Assembly (NCBI RefSeq): GCF_000025185.1
Contig: NC_013720.1
Location: forward strand, 3,224,001-3,288,000
Reading direction: 5' to 3'
DNA length: 64,000 nt
From: Pirellula staleyi DSM 6068
GTDB taxonomy: Bacteria > Planctomycetota > Planctomycetia > Pirellulales > Pirellulaceae
The notes under the pieces were generated by a model. That model saw only the letters and a program-made list of their open reading frames with translations, ran no database searches and was not told the DNA's origin. This document shows positions 55,670 through 64,000 of this stretch, in pieces (the first letter of the stretch is position 1; every line of letters starts with the position of its first letter). The translations under genes were made by a program, and so were the position numbers.

Positions 55670-56332
55670 ATGCTCCCCGAAAAGATCCTTCAATCTGCAG
55701 CCGATTTTGTACGCGAGCGATTTGCGCACGACAGCAGTGGTCACGATTGGCAGCACATCAGTCGCGTGCGGCAAATGGCGGTGAAACTCGCGGCGGAAGA
55801 AGGGGCCGATCTGTACGTGACCGAACTCGCGGCGCTGATGCACGACGTCGACGACTGGAAGCTCACCCCCGGCGCGTCGGCTGAGCATGCCGATAAAACC
55901 CCCGAAACTCGCCGGTTTTTGCAGTCGATTGCAGTCCCGCAGCCGGTGATCGATCAGGTGTGCGACATCATCACTCGGCTGAGCTTCAAGGGTGCTGGTG
56001 TTGCAACGCCGATGCATTCGCTCGAAGGGCAGTGCGTTCAGGATGCCGACCGGCTCGATGCGATTGGAGCGATCGGCATCGCTCGCGCGTTTGCTTATGG
56101 CGGCGCGAAAGGGAGGCAGATGATCGACGACACCGTCGAGCCCGAGATGCACGGCTCCTTTGAGTCGTATAAGAAAAACAAAGGCCCGACGGTGAACCAT
56201 TTCTACGAGAAGCTGCTGCTGCTCAAGGACCGGATCAACACCGAGTCGGCCAAGCGCATCGCCAATGAGCGGCACGAGTTCATGCAACTGTTCTTGCAGC
56301 AGCTGAGCGCCGAGTGTCGTGGCATTCACTAG
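55670..56332 (+). CDS. HD-domain phosphohydrolase (YedJ-like)
   Basis: The 220-residue protein from ATG 55670 is a single HD domain: the first metal histidine in SGHDWQHISRVRQMA, the HD pair in LMHDVDDWK and the distal Asp in DADRLDAIGAIGIAR. The DADRLDAIGAIG motif and overall length match the uncharacterised YedJ/uncharacterised HD phosphohydrolase group. A nucleotide or related phosphoester substrate is likely but unknown. A 26-residue N-terminal extension of the frame is not convincing. Confidence 0.85.
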   Translation: MLPEKILQSAADFVRERFAHDSSGHDWQHISRVRQMAVKLAAEEGADLYVTELAALMHDVDDWKLTPGASAEHADKTPETRRFLQSIAVPQPVIDQVCDIITRLSFKGAGVATPMHSLEGQCVQDADRLDAIGAIGIARAFAYGGAKGRQMIDDTVEPEMHGSFESYKKNKGPTVNHFYEKLLLLKDRINTESAKRIANERHEFMQLFLQQLSAECRGIH

Positions 56333-56380
56333 CGGGTGGTAAGAGGCGGAGCTTTTGAGCAGGCTCTTGCGGCTGCGCTG

Positions 56381-56404
56381 CCCCGGTAGCGGAGCTACCA
56401 GGGG
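56381..56404. repeat. Short palindromic hairpin element, copy B (GGTAGC-type)
   Basis: CCCC-GGTAGC (56381-56390), GGA loop, GCTACC-A-GGGG (56394-56404): a 10-bp stem with one bulged A, sharing its core with the element at 49665-49683. It lies between the HD gene stop and the convergent ABC permease stop, so it could serve as a bidirectional terminator, though no T-tract is seen. Confidence 0.6.
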
Positions 56405-56482
56405 TACTCCAAGCGATGAGTGCAATTCTTCGAGTGCTGCTGACGAATTTTCAGGAACAAGCGGATCAGCCCCGAGAATTGT

Positions 56483-58807
56483 TTAGGTGCTGAGTTTGGC
56501 GGTGCTGTACGAGGTTTGATCGGCCAGTGCCTCTTGCAGCAGTTCTTCGTCGAGGCGGTGATAGGGAAGTCGCTTCAGCCAAATCGCAAGTGCAATGGCA
56601 ATCACGAGTCCGGCGAATGTGACCGCCAGCGTGTAGCCAAATTCTTCCCCTTCATGGTTGTAGATCATCGCCAGGGGACCTTGTTTCGCGCTGCCTGTCA
56701 TGGCGACTCGTCCCAGCGTCAAACTGAGGGCGTTGTGTGTCAGGTGATAGAGGACGCCGGTCCAGAGGCTTCCCGATTTCACGGCGACATAACCAATCAC
56801 ACAGCCGACCACCACAGCGGCGAGCGATTGCTGCAGCACACCGTGGGCGAGGCCGAAAAAGATGCTCGAAATCACAATTGCGGGCCATTTGTGCCCGGTG
56901 GTGCGAAGTCCCGAAAGGATGAAACCACGGAACGCCAGTTCCTCGCAAATCGCGGGGGTCACGGCGATCAGCAGCATCGCTTGCCAGAGCGGCGCGCTCA
57001 TGATGAGCGTTTCAAACGGGGCGAGCTGAGCGCGAGTCTCGTCGCTCAGCGGATAGAGGATGCCGATCTGCGTCGAGATCCAAATCATGGTGGGATGCAG
57101 TGTCGCGGCGAGCAGTACGGCGGCTGGGAGCGTGAGCCAGTAGCTCGGTCGTCGTAGCATCAAGGTTTCGAGGGGGCGACGTGTCAGCATGATCGCCATC
57201 AAGCATGCCGGGGCGGCGATGAGTGCGATTTGCAGCACAGCGGTGCTGTTCACAAAATCTTGCCACGAGGCAGGCATCGGAATCACGAAGCTGACGAAGA
57301 ACCGAATCACCAAGAGGAGCACGCCGCAGAGCATCGCCTCGCCAGCGGTGGGCAGATCTTGACGATCGCGGACGAGATGTCGGAGCCAAAGTCCCAGCCC
57401 AAAGCGTTCGCTTTCGCGGAACAACACCGATTCGTTACTGAACTGTTCGACCGCCCAGCGGATCGACAGGATGCAGCAGACAGCGGTGACACCGATGACG
57501 ATGGGACTATAGCGCAGGGCCTCGAAATATTCCCCTTCGATGAGGGTCCTGAGCAGTAGCATCACGCCGGTGATCGGAATGAAGCTGAAGCCGAGATCGA
57601 GTTTTGCAGAAGGCAGCAGCGGCAGGGTCATCAGCGGGAGCGAGATCAGCAGCAGCGGCATCAGGTAGTACTGTCCCTCTTTCGAGCTGCGTGCAAACGC
57701 GGCGATGGCGAGCGACAAAGCGCTGAACAGCGCTGCGATTGGAATGAGGGCGACCAAGAGCCAGAGGGTTGCAAACAAAGGTGGCGGGCCGAGATCGATC
57801 GGCAGATTCACGCCACTCATCTGTTTCATTTGCGTGATGATGAAGGTGCCGGTTGCTCCCATGCTGGCCAGGTTTAGCACCGAGGTGCCGACGCTGAAGC
57901 TCATGACGGTGAGGAGTTTGCCGACCACGATTTCGCTTCGACCAGCGGGTGAGCTGAGGAGCGTTTCGAGCGTGCCACGTTCTTTTTCACCAGCGCAGAG
58001 ATCGATGGCGGGATAGAACGCGCCGGTGAGGGCCCAAACGAGCAGGACGAAGGGGAGGATCTTGCTCCAGATTGCTGCGCGGCGCGATTCGACTTCAGCG
58101 ATGTCGGTGCTGGTGAGTTCGAACGGCCGGACGGCCGAAAGAGGGACGTTGCTTTGTCGGAGGTTCTCTTGCACCACACGCTCGCGCCAGCGATGGAGCA
58201 CATCGTCGATGCGGTGCGAAGCGACCCGCGATTTGTCGCTCGCCGAGTTGCGAATCACCAGGGGTTCAGGAACATGCTCGGGCTTCACGGCATCGGCCGC
58301 ACTGTTTTCAGTGACGCTGTTGTCGGTGGCTGCAGGTGACGCGTCGCGATCAGCCGACTTTTGCGCGGCGCTATCGTACGAATCGCGCAGCGGCGAGCGC
58401 AGCTTTTCGATCCGCAGGCCGAAGTCGGGTGGGAAGAAAACGACGGCGTCGAAGTCTTTATCTTTGATCTGCTTTTGGGCATACTCGCGAATCGCTTCGT
58501 CGCTGGAACTCTGCGGCGCATCTTGCGCGAGTTCGAGGGCAATGAGCCGCTGTTCCGACTCGGGACAAACATCGAGCGCGAACTTATTGCCATCGAGCAG
58601 CACTGGATCGCTCGGCAGCGTATCGCCGCCGATAACGAGGACGCGCGAGGGACTTTCTCGCAAGAATTGCTGCACTTGCAGCACGGTCATCCCCATCAAG
58701 GGATAGAGCAGAATCGGCAGGATAGCTATCGTGAACAGGGTCCGTCGATCGCGCAATTGATCGCGCAGTTCGCGGAGAAAAATCAGCCTGACGTTGTTCC
58801 AGTTCAT
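56483..58807 (-). CDS. ABC transporter permease fused to a CPBP intramembrane protease
   Basis: The 774-residue protein combines two modules. The N-terminal half is a NatB/ABC-2-type permease: a short cytoplasmic start ([16 protein letters not shown]), a first membrane helix, a large outer loop to about 235, then five or six helices including the [22 protein letters not shown] segment. The C-terminal half (about 510-740) is a CPBP/CAAX-protease-like domain with [23 protein letters not shown] and YHLTHNAL, carrying the expected Glu-Glu, Arg and His ligands. The start overlaps the ATPase gene stop (58804-58807), so both are made together. It could be an exporter with a linked protease; substrate unknown. 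Confidence 0.88.
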   Translation of the reverse strand: MNWNNVRLIFLRELRDQLRDRRTLFTIAILPILLYPLMGMTVLQVQQFLRESPSRVLVIGGDTLPSDPVLLDGNKFALDVCPESEQRLIALELAQDAPQSSSDEAIREYAQKQIKDKDFDAVVFFPPDFGLRIEKLRSPLRDSYDSAAQKSADRDASPAATDNSVTENSAADAVKPEHVPEPLVIRNSASDKSRVASHRIDDVLHRWRERVVQENLRQSNVPLSAVRPFELTSTDIAEVESRRAAIWSKILPFVLLVWALTGAFYPAIDLCAGEKERGTLETLLSSPAGRSEIVVGKLLTVMSFSVGTSVLNLASMGATGTFIITQMKQMSGVNLPIDLGPPPLFATLWLLVALIPIAALFSALSLAIAAFARSSKEGQYYLMPLLLISLPLMTLPLLPSAKLDLGFSFIPITGVMLLLRTLIEGEYFEALRYSPIVIGVTAVCCILSIRWAVEQFSNESVLFRESERFGLGLWLRHLVRDRQDLPTAGEAMLCGVLLLVIRFFVSFVIPMPASWQDFVNSTAVLQIALIAAPACLMAIMLTRRPLETLMLRRPSYWLTLPAAVLLAATLHPTMIWISTQIGILYPLSDETRAQLAPFETLIMSAPLWQAMLLIAVTPAICEELAFRGFILSGLRTTGHKWPAIVISSIFFGLAHGVLQQSLAAVVVGCVIGYVAVKSGSLWTGVLYHLTHNALSLTLGRVAMTGSAKQGPLAMIYNHEGEEFGYTLAVTFAGLVIAIALAIWLKRLPYHRLDEELLQEALADQTSYSTAKLST

Positions 58808-59625
58808 GGCGAGTTACCTGCCTTCCGTGCCTCGGCTGTCGCGGCGCTCTTGCCCGTGCTTTCAGCAGCTTCTTCTCGCTTCGAGATGAGCTGAAAAAAG
58901 AGCTCTTCCAAATCGTTTTCGGCGTAGGTGGAGCGAAGTTCGTCGAGCGAACCTTCGGCCAAAATATGCCCGCGATGCATGATGGCGATGCGGTCGCAGA
59001 GTCGCTCGGCCTCGCGCATGATGTGGGTCGAGAAGATGACGCACTTACCGGCGTCGCGCAGCTGCGCCACTTCTTTCAGCAGAGCGCGAGCGACAAGCAC
59101 ATCGAGCCCAGCGGTCGCTTCGTCGAAAATCAGAACAGGTGGATCGTGCACGAGCGCGCGAGCGATCGATACTTTTTGTTTCATGCCGGTCGACATCTTC
59201 GCCCCGAGCACATCGCGAATTTCGTGCATCTGCAAGCGATCGAACAGTTCGTTCATGCGGGCTTCGAGTTGTTCTTTCGACAGTCCGTAGAGCTTGCCAA
59301 AATACTCGACCATCTCGAACGCAGTCATGCGATCGTAGACGGCGGTGTTGCACGACACAAAACCGATTTGATGACGCACGAGCGATGGTTGTGTGAGAAC
59401 GTCGTAGCCATTCACGCGAGCGCTGCCGCTGGTGGGGCGGAGCACGGTGCTGAGAATGCGCAGGGCACTCGTTTTGCCAGCGCCATTGGGTCCGAGCAGG
59501 CCGTAGATCTGTCCGGCGTGAGCGTCGAACGAGATGCCGGCTAAGGCGACGAACTTGCCGCGCCGAATATCGGCGTAGGACTTCGTGAGATCGCGTACGT
59601 GGATCATGCGTCCTGCTGCCGACAT
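58804..59625 (-). CDS. ABC transporter ATP-binding protein (NatA type)
   Basis: The 273-residue ATPase has Walker [10 protein letters not shown], the ABC signature [19 protein letters not shown] (S-T-G-M-K in place of LSGGQ), Walker [13 protein letters not shown] and the switch histidine in [12 protein letters not shown] 59625 and ATG 59607 are both possible starts; 59607 has AGGA only 4 bases upstream. It pairs with the permease/CPBP gene through an ATGA overlap. The pair resembles NatAB exporters. Confidence 0.93.
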   Translation of the reverse strand: MSAAGRMIHVRDLTKSYADIRRGKFVALAGISFDAHAGQIYGLLGPNGAGKTSALRILSTVLRPTSGSARVNGYDVLTQPSLVRHQIGFVSCNTAVYDRMTAFEMVEYFGKLYGLSKEQLEARMNELFDRLQMHEIRDVLGAKMSTGMKQKVSIARALVHDPPVLIFDEATAGLDVLVARALLKEVAQLRDAGKCVIFSTHIMREAERLCDRIAIMHRGHILAEGSLDELRSTYAENDLEELFFQLISKREEAAESTGKSAATAEARKAGNSP

Positions 59626-60128
59626 GGAGGGGATGAGAAGAACCAGCCGCGATCGAGGAACTGCGATGGTGCGCAGGGTCGCACTCTGCTGTTGTCACGC
59701 GAGCGCTTCGACGTAGCCACTGCCAAGTAGCGACGAAGCGGTGATCCGCGCGACAGATATTTTCTTGAAGCTCTGTACCGCTCAAGAAAAATGAGTCGAC
59801 CGCTGAACTCTACCACACCATTTGTGGTCGTCGCCGAAAAGCGCACTCACGAGCATCAGTTTCGGGGGAGTTTCTACGGGAGGGGCGCGCGTGATGTTGC
59901 GCAAGTTGCGCTTTCGCGCGCTATTGTTGCGCGTTCAGCAGCGCGATTGTCGGCTTGTTAGCGGGTGTAGCAAATGTTCCGAAAATAGTGGTGACCAAAC
60001 GTGTCACACGGGTGTTTTACGATGGAATCGTAAGGGAGAGTCGTGAGCTACATTTTTGCGTTCCACCGAGATTGCCCCGCTTATTCGGCCTGTGCCAGTT
60101 GTCTGCCCCAATTGCGAGCGAGAGTTCC
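59626..60128. promoter_or_regulatory. Divergent intergenic region with three TTGCGC motifs and one TGTCACACG box
   Basis: 503 bases without a supported gene. TTGCGC occurs at 59897, 59906 and 59927 on the plus strand, in a GC-rich palindromic stretch (GCGCGC, GCGCG). TGTCACACG is at 60002-60010, matching the boxes near 25 kb. These may be regulator sites for the AAA ATPase gene at 60129 or the ABC operon. The frame upstream of 60129 stays open to 59955 but shows no coding character. Confidence 0.45.
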
Positions 60129-61457
60129 ATGACCGTGCTTCCGTACGCCGAAAAACCTGTCGATTTTGTGATCCCCGAACCCATCGTGGGGGAAGTGCTG
60201 GCGTTCACGCCGCCGGAACCGAAATCGCTCGAAGAAACGGGGCTCGCCGCGCAGGAGGTCGAGGCGCTGCTGCTGAAGCATCTGCTGACCGGCGGGTCAT
60301 CGACCGGCAGACGGATGGCCGACGTGCTGAAGCTGCCGTTTGGCATTGTGCACGAGCTGCTGCGAGGTGTGAAAGCGCAGCTGCTGGTGAACTACAAAAG
60401 CCAGGCGCAGATGGGGGACTTCGAGTATGAACTGACCCCTGAAGGTGAAGCTCGCGCACGCTATCACAGTGACCGCTGCACCTACTGCGGCGCAGCTCCT
60501 GTGACGCTCAGCGCTTACATCGATTCGGTGCTGAAGCAAAGTGTGCGACGCGTCCGTCCTAAGCTCTCGGATTTGTGCCAGGCGTTTAGCGATCTGTCGA
60601 TGGCACCGGCGATGATCAGCCAGATTGGTCAAGCGGTGCACGCCGGGCGCGGGATGTTCATTTATGGTTCGCCAGGGAACGGAAAAACGAGCATTGCCGA
60701 GCGTGTGATTCGCGCGGTGAGTCAGCATGTGTGGGTGCCGCGCACGATCACGGTGTCGGGCGAAATCATTCGGGTGTTTGATCCTGCGAATCACGAAGAA
60801 GCGCCGCTGGCAGCCGGAAGCGCGATCCTGAGCGACTCGAATTTCGATCGACGCTGGGTGCGCATTCGTCGTCCGTCGATCATCGTGGGTGGCGAACTGC
60901 GGATGGAACATTTGGAGCTGACGAGCAATCCCGCGACCGGCATCATCGAGGCACCGGTGCAGCTGAAGAGCAACTGTGGTGCGCTGGTGGTCGACGACTT
61001 TGGACGACAGCGGATGACAACCACCGAATTGCTGAATCGCTGGATTATTCCGCTCGAAAAAGGGTACGACTTTTTGAGCCTTCCGTCGGGACGCCAGATT
61101 CAAGTTCCCTTCGATCAGCTGATGGTTTTCTCGACGAATCTCGAGCCTCACAAGTTAGTGGACGAAGCTTTTTTACGGCGAATTCCGTACAAACTCGAGG
61201 TGAGCGATCCCACGCCTCGCGAGTTCAAAGAGCTGGTGAAGCAGTGGTGCGCGAAGCTGGGGCTCGAGTATTCCGAAGAAGCGCTGCAGCACTGGCTTGA
61301 AGAGCATTACAAAAAACCGGGCCGCGCGATGCGCTACTGTCATCCGCGCGATCTGGTGAATCAAGTGAAGACCTTTTGCGAATTTCACGATCTGCCGATG
61401 GTGCTGACATCTAAAGGAGTGGATGTCGCAGCACGAAACTATTTCGCGGGGCTGTAG
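60129..61457 (+). CDS. AAA+ ATPase with N-terminal winged-helix-like region and CxxC pair
   Basis: From ATG 60129 the product has 442 residues. Residues 20-105 look like a winged-helix (ADVLKLPFGIVHELLRGVKAQLL, FEYELTPEGEARARYH), followed by a CTYCG pair near 117. The AAA+ domain has Walker A GSPGNGKTS near 182, Walker B ALVVDDFGRQ near 287 and the sensor/arginine-rich FLRRIPYKLEV segment. A C-terminal helical lid follows (LEEHYKKPGRAMRYCHPRDL). It has no neighbour that defines its job; similar stand-alone planctomycete ATPases exist, some near Tad pilus genes, which are not seen here. Confidence 0.8.
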   Translation: MTVLPYAEKPVDFVIPEPIVGEVLAFTPPEPKSLEETGLAAQEVEALLLKHLLTGGSSTGRRMADVLKLPFGIVHELLRGVKAQLLVNYKSQAQMGDFEYELTPEGEARARYHSDRCTYCGAAPVTLSAYIDSVLKQSVRRVRPKLSDLCQAFSDLSMAPAMISQIGQAVHAGRGMFIYGSPGNGKTSIAERVIRAVSQHVWVPRTITVSGEIIRVFDPANHEEAPLAAGSAILSDSNFDRRWVRIRRPSIIVGGELRMEHLELTSNPATGIIEAPVQLKSNCGALVVDDFGRQRMTTTELLNRWIIPLEKGYDFLSLPSGRQIQVPFDQLMVFSTNLEPHKLVDEAFLRRIPYKLEVSDPTPREFKELVKQWCAKLGLEYSEEALQHWLEEHYKKPGRAMRYCHPRDLVNQVKTFCEFHDLPMVLTSKGVDVAARNYFAGL

Positions 61458-61693
61458 CAGCGGGCTGTGTGACGGTTGATGGCGAGTGGCTGGCTCGATT
61501 TTGATAGCGAGGTGCGAACCTGCGAAAGCGATGTGGCGTCGGTTGTCAATCTGCGCCAGTCCATTTTTCGTCGAGCCACAGTCGCTGGGAGTTGAGCCGA
61601 GCGGTTGACATCGCTACAACCACCCAGCAGCGCGGTTGCTCGCCACGCAGTAGATTGGCGACCAACATCACAGCTTCGCGGAGTTCCTTAGTC

Positions 61694-62167
61694 ATGAATG
61701 CTTACGCACCGTTGATCGATCGCTATGCTGCCGGCCCTGAGCGGCTGCGCGAGTTGGTGATTGATCTCACGCCCGATGAACTTCGCGCACGACCGATTGC
61801 TGGCAAATGGTCGACCCTCGAGGTAGTGGCACATATCGCCGACTTCGAACCGATTTTTCTCGACCGCATGAAGCGGGTGATCGCCGAAGAGGAATCGCCG
61901 ATTCGCAGTGGCGACGAGAACTTGTTTTTTCAGCGTCTGAAGTACGAGCATCGGCAGCTTGCGTGCGAGTTAGCGCTCATTGAAGCTTGTCGAGCGCATG
62001 CGGTCACTATCTTGCGTAACATCACTGATGCCGACTTTGCCCGCGAAGGAATTCACAGCGAACTAGGACGTGTGAGCCTCCAGGGTTTGCTGGAAAAAGT
62101 AACGGGGCACATCGAACATCACTTGCCTTTTATTGAAGAGAAGCGTCGAGCCCTGCGAGGGAGTTAG
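61694..62167 (+). CDS. DinB-like metal-binding protein
   Basis: From ATG 61694 the product has 157 residues and the DinB/YfiT four-helix plan: ERLRELVIDLTPDELRARPIAGKWSTLEVVAHIADFE with the first metal His, an inner helix pair, and the C-terminal GHIEHHLPFIEEKR holding two further His ligands. Family members are putative thiol-dependent transferases or hydrolases of small metabolites. No operon is evident; the gap to phoH is 245 bases. Confidence 0.85.
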   Translation: MNAYAPLIDRYAAGPERLRELVIDLTPDELRARPIAGKWSTLEVVAHIADFEPIFLDRMKRVIAEEESPIRSGDENLFFQRLKYEHRQLACELALIEACRAHAVTILRNITDADFAREGIHSELGRVSLQGLLEKVTGHIEHHLPFIEEKRRALRGS

Positions 62168-62247
62168 CCCCGGGATTTACTGCCAAGCACCCTTACGTAT
62201 CCGTCGTTTGAGCGAGACAATAGCTTCCTGCTGCGGTAAATTTAGAG

Positions 62248-62277
62248 TGCTGCAACGAAGCCTAATCGATTGCAGCA
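62248..62277. promoter_or_regulatory. Perfect 8-bp inverted repeat upstream of phoH
   Basis: TGCTGCAA (62248-62255) and TTGCAGCA (62270-62277) are exact complements separated by 14 bases, about 60 bases upstream of the TATAAT at 62335. This could be an operator for a dimeric regulator of phoH or part of the terminator of the DinB-like gene. Confidence 0.4.
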
Positions 62278-62334
62278 GCAAGGTTTAGGTGCGACAGAGG
62301 GTGATGCCCATAGTCGCTTTGGCTCACTACAAGG

Positions 62335-62340
62335 TATAAT
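62335..62340 (+). promoter_or_regulatory. Candidate -10 element of phoH
   Basis: A perfect TATAAT lies 73 bases upstream of the chosen phoH start (62413). No good -35 hexamer is found at 16-18 bases, so it is a tentative promoter. Confidence 0.35.
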
Positions 62341-62412
62341 TTCGTTAGGTGTCGGGCGGGATTGCACAGCGTGTGTGTGCCGCCAGTCGCCGTGGCTACG
62401 ACGAACCATTTG

Positions 62413-63375
62413 ATGACTGAAGCAACCATCCCACTGACTCACCCGCAGCGTGTGCTGACGCTCTTCGGAGCCCGCGATCAGCATTTGCACGCGATCCGCG
62501 ACACGCTTGGTGTAGCAGTGGTTCATCGCGACGGTCATCTCCGTGTCACTGGCGAAGAGTCGGCTGTGGTACGCGCGACCCAAGTCCTCGAGCAAATGCA
62601 ATCGCATCTTGGCTCTAGCGACGATCTCAGCGGAGAAGTCGTGGCCGACTTCCTCGCGCGCGCTCAAGGAAAACGAACGCTTGTCGCCGGACCACCCATC
62701 GATGTGGTGAATGTTTCGAAGCGCATCAGCCCCCGAACGGCGGGGCAGGCTCGCTACGTTCAGGCCATTCGCGAGAGCGACATCACGTTTGCCATCGGAC
62801 CTGCCGGGACAGGCAAGACCTATCTTGCCGTCGCTGTTGCTGTCGAAGCATTGAAGCAGCATCAGATTCGGAAGATCGTGCTCGTACGTCCTGCTGTCGA
62901 TGCGGGAGAGAGTTTAGGCTTCCTGCCGGGCGACATGCACGCCAAAATTAACCCCTATCTCCGTCCGCTTCTCGATTCGCTCGCCGACATGGTCGACTAC
63001 GACTTGATGAAGCGATACATGGAGACCGATGTGGTGGAGATCGCTCCACTGGCCTACATGCGAGGACGTACGCTCAACGAAGCGTTCATCATTCTCGACG
63101 AAGCGCAAAACGCGACCGTCGCACAGATGAAAATGTTCCTCACCCGAATGGGCATCGGATCGAAGATCGTGATTTCGGGCGACACCACGCAGGTTGATCT
63201 TCCGCGTCCTAGTGCCAGCGGACTGACCGACGCCCTGGCTCGCCTCCGTGATATTCAAGGCATTAGTATCGTACAATTAACGAAGTCCGACATTGTCCGG
63301 CATCGCTTGGTGCAAGAGATCGTGCGGGCTTACGAAGAAGAACCCAAGGCAGCCATCGCGCGGCGAACTCGCTAA
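62413..63375 (+). CDS. phoH: PhoH family ATPase
   Basis: From ATG 62413 the protein has 320 residues, typical for PhoH-like (YbeZ-type) ATPases: a KH-like N-terminal segment, then Walker A IGPAGTGKTYLAV, the KIVLVRPAVDAGESLGFLPGD motif, ILDEAQNAT as Walker B and SGDTTQVDLP. PhoH/YbeZ participates in RNA metabolism together with YbeY. It is followed by a 7TM-HD phosphohydrolase gene, as in the common phoH-7TM-HD-ybeY order, which suggests ybeY lies beyond the window. A TTG start at 62362 would add 17 residues. Confidence 0.94.
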   Translation: MTEATIPLTHPQRVLTLFGARDQHLHAIRDTLGVAVVHRDGHLRVTGEESAVVRATQVLEQMQSHLGSSDDLSGEVVADFLARAQGKRTLVAGPPIDVVNVSKRISPRTAGQARYVQAIRESDITFAIGPAGTGKTYLAVAVAVEALKQHQIRKIVLVRPAVDAGESLGFLPGDMHAKINPYLRPLLDSLADMVDYDLMKRYMETDVVEIAPLAYMRGRTLNEAFIILDEAQNATVAQMKMFLTRMGIGSKIVISGDTTQVDLPRPSASGLTDALARLRDIQGISIVQLTKSDIVRHRLVQEIVRAYEEEPKAAIARRTR

Positions 63376-63435
63376 AGAGCATCTTGGCGGAGAGCTCTCG
63401 AGCATTCGAGTGCGCGACAGCCGGTTGTCAAATTT

Positions 63436-64000
63436 ATGTCGTACGGACCAAATCGCCGCTACAAACCTGGACGCGGAGGCTCACTCGGGCTTTCACGCTC
63501 GTCCCTCTCCCGGCTCGTCGAAACCCTTTCGCGAACCGATGTGCTCGTTCGTTTGTGCCTCGCCTTTGCCGCCGCACTCATCCTCTGGGCGATCACGGGT
63601 GGCTGGGCTCCACCCAGTTCATTTCGCACGGGCTATGTCCCTCGACGCGACATCATTGCCCGCGTCGACTTTAGTGTCGACAACATCAAAAAGACCGACG
63701 AACTGAAGCGCCAAGCGCGGCAGCAAGCCGAATGGGTCTACGAAAACAACCTTCGTCCCCTCGAAGAAAAACGACAAGAACTTGCGAACAAAATGTCGCT
63801 CTTGTCGCAGTCGGAAACGATCGACATGGTCGATCCCACGGTCTGGCGCGAATTCAATCCACCACCACCTCCCGACACGCCGGCGACCGATGATGCGCCA
63901 AAATTGGCAGCCATCCGCGCCTTCTTTTCTTCAGGCATGGATAGTGGCAAGTTCGACGAAGCCCTCAAACGCGCGCTGCTGCCACTCGAACGCAGCGGTC
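63436..64000 (+). CDS. 7TM receptor with HD hydrolase domain (7TMR-HDED family), N-terminal part
   Basis: The frame opened by ATG 63436 is open to the window end, so the gene is truncated at the 3' side. The 188 visible residues show a basic cytoplasmic start, a membrane helix (LVRLCLAFAAALILWAITGGW) and the beginning of an extracellular domain with RDIIARVDFSVDNIKKTDELK, typical of 7TMR-HDED/PgpH proteins, where it precedes seven helices and a C-terminal HD domain hydrolysing cyclic-di-AMP. The link to phoH immediately upstream supports the assignment. Confidence 0.78.
   Translation, partial: MSYGPNRRYKPGRGGSLGLSRSSLSRLVETLSRTDVLVRLCLAFAAALILWAITGGWAPPSSFRTGYVPRRDIIARVDFSVDNIKKTDELKRQARQQAEWVYENNLRPLEEKRQELANKMSLLSQSETIDMVDPTVWREFNPPPPPDTPATDDAPKLAAIRAFFSSGMDSGKFDEALKRALLPLERSG

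Noticed and set aside
59955-60128. N-terminal extension of the AAA ATPase frame
   Set aside because: The extra 58 residues look non-coding, and ATG 60129 begins the conserved part.

Overview
The window is chromosomal DNA from a planctomycete, most likely of the Pirellula/Blastopirellula/Rhodopirellula group. The evidence is: a DUF1501 protein beside a planctomycete-cytochrome-C (DUF1549/DUF1553) protein; an ECF sigma factor translationally coupled to a Ser/Thr kinase; LEPR-like N-terminal motifs; a formaldehyde-activating-enzyme homologue; sialate-esterase and SGNH hydrolases; and loosely packed genes on both strands with mid-high GC. Nothing looks like a phage, plasmid or CRISPR locus.

Layout. 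1-6.7 kb: central carbon metabolism (phosphofructokinase end, HAD phosphatase, 6-phosphogluconate dehydrogenase, SDR, glucose-6-phosphate dehydrogenase, AhpD-like protein). A small AT-rich four-helix-bundle gene framed by a ~31-bp inverted repeat interrupts it. 6.7-15.5 kb: DUF1501 and cytochrome-type proteins, a ROK regulator convergent with a YjhG/YagF-type D-xylonate dehydratase, and a VTT membrane protein. 15.8-21 kb: transglutaminase, TonB-like protein, RNase HI and a secreted protein. 21-25 kb: sigma factor, kinase and LEPR-like acidic protein, joined by ATGA overlaps. 25.3-33.4 kb: secreted proteins, then the most striking locus, a WXG100-like / FtsK-EssC-like cluster resembling a stripped-down type VII secretion system. 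33.4-47.8 kb: paired nucleotidyltransferases, TfoX-C protein, secreted hydrolases, large TPR protein, metallopeptidase, VOC and ATP-grasp proteins, sialate esterase and a PAS-AraC regulator.

47.9-56.3 kb: information processing: tRNA-Arg, nrdR, a zinc-ribbon/PH protein, rpoN, recR, dnaX, SRP RNA, a Fae homologue and an HD phosphohydrolase. dnaX carries an A9 run whose two alternative frames stop at once, a textbook gamma/tau slippage site. 56.4-64 kb: an ABC exporter whose permease is fused to a CPBP protease, an AAA ATPase, a DinB-like protein, phoH and the start of a 7TM-HD protein.

The genes form several independent modules: oxidative pentose phosphate pathway; sugar-acid catabolism with its regulator; a sigma/kinase signalling operon; the WXG100/FtsK export candidate; the dnaX-recR replication/repair block; and phoH-7TM-HD RNA/nucleotide metabolism. 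All assignments are read by eye from translated sequence. No alignment, structure prediction or database search was run.
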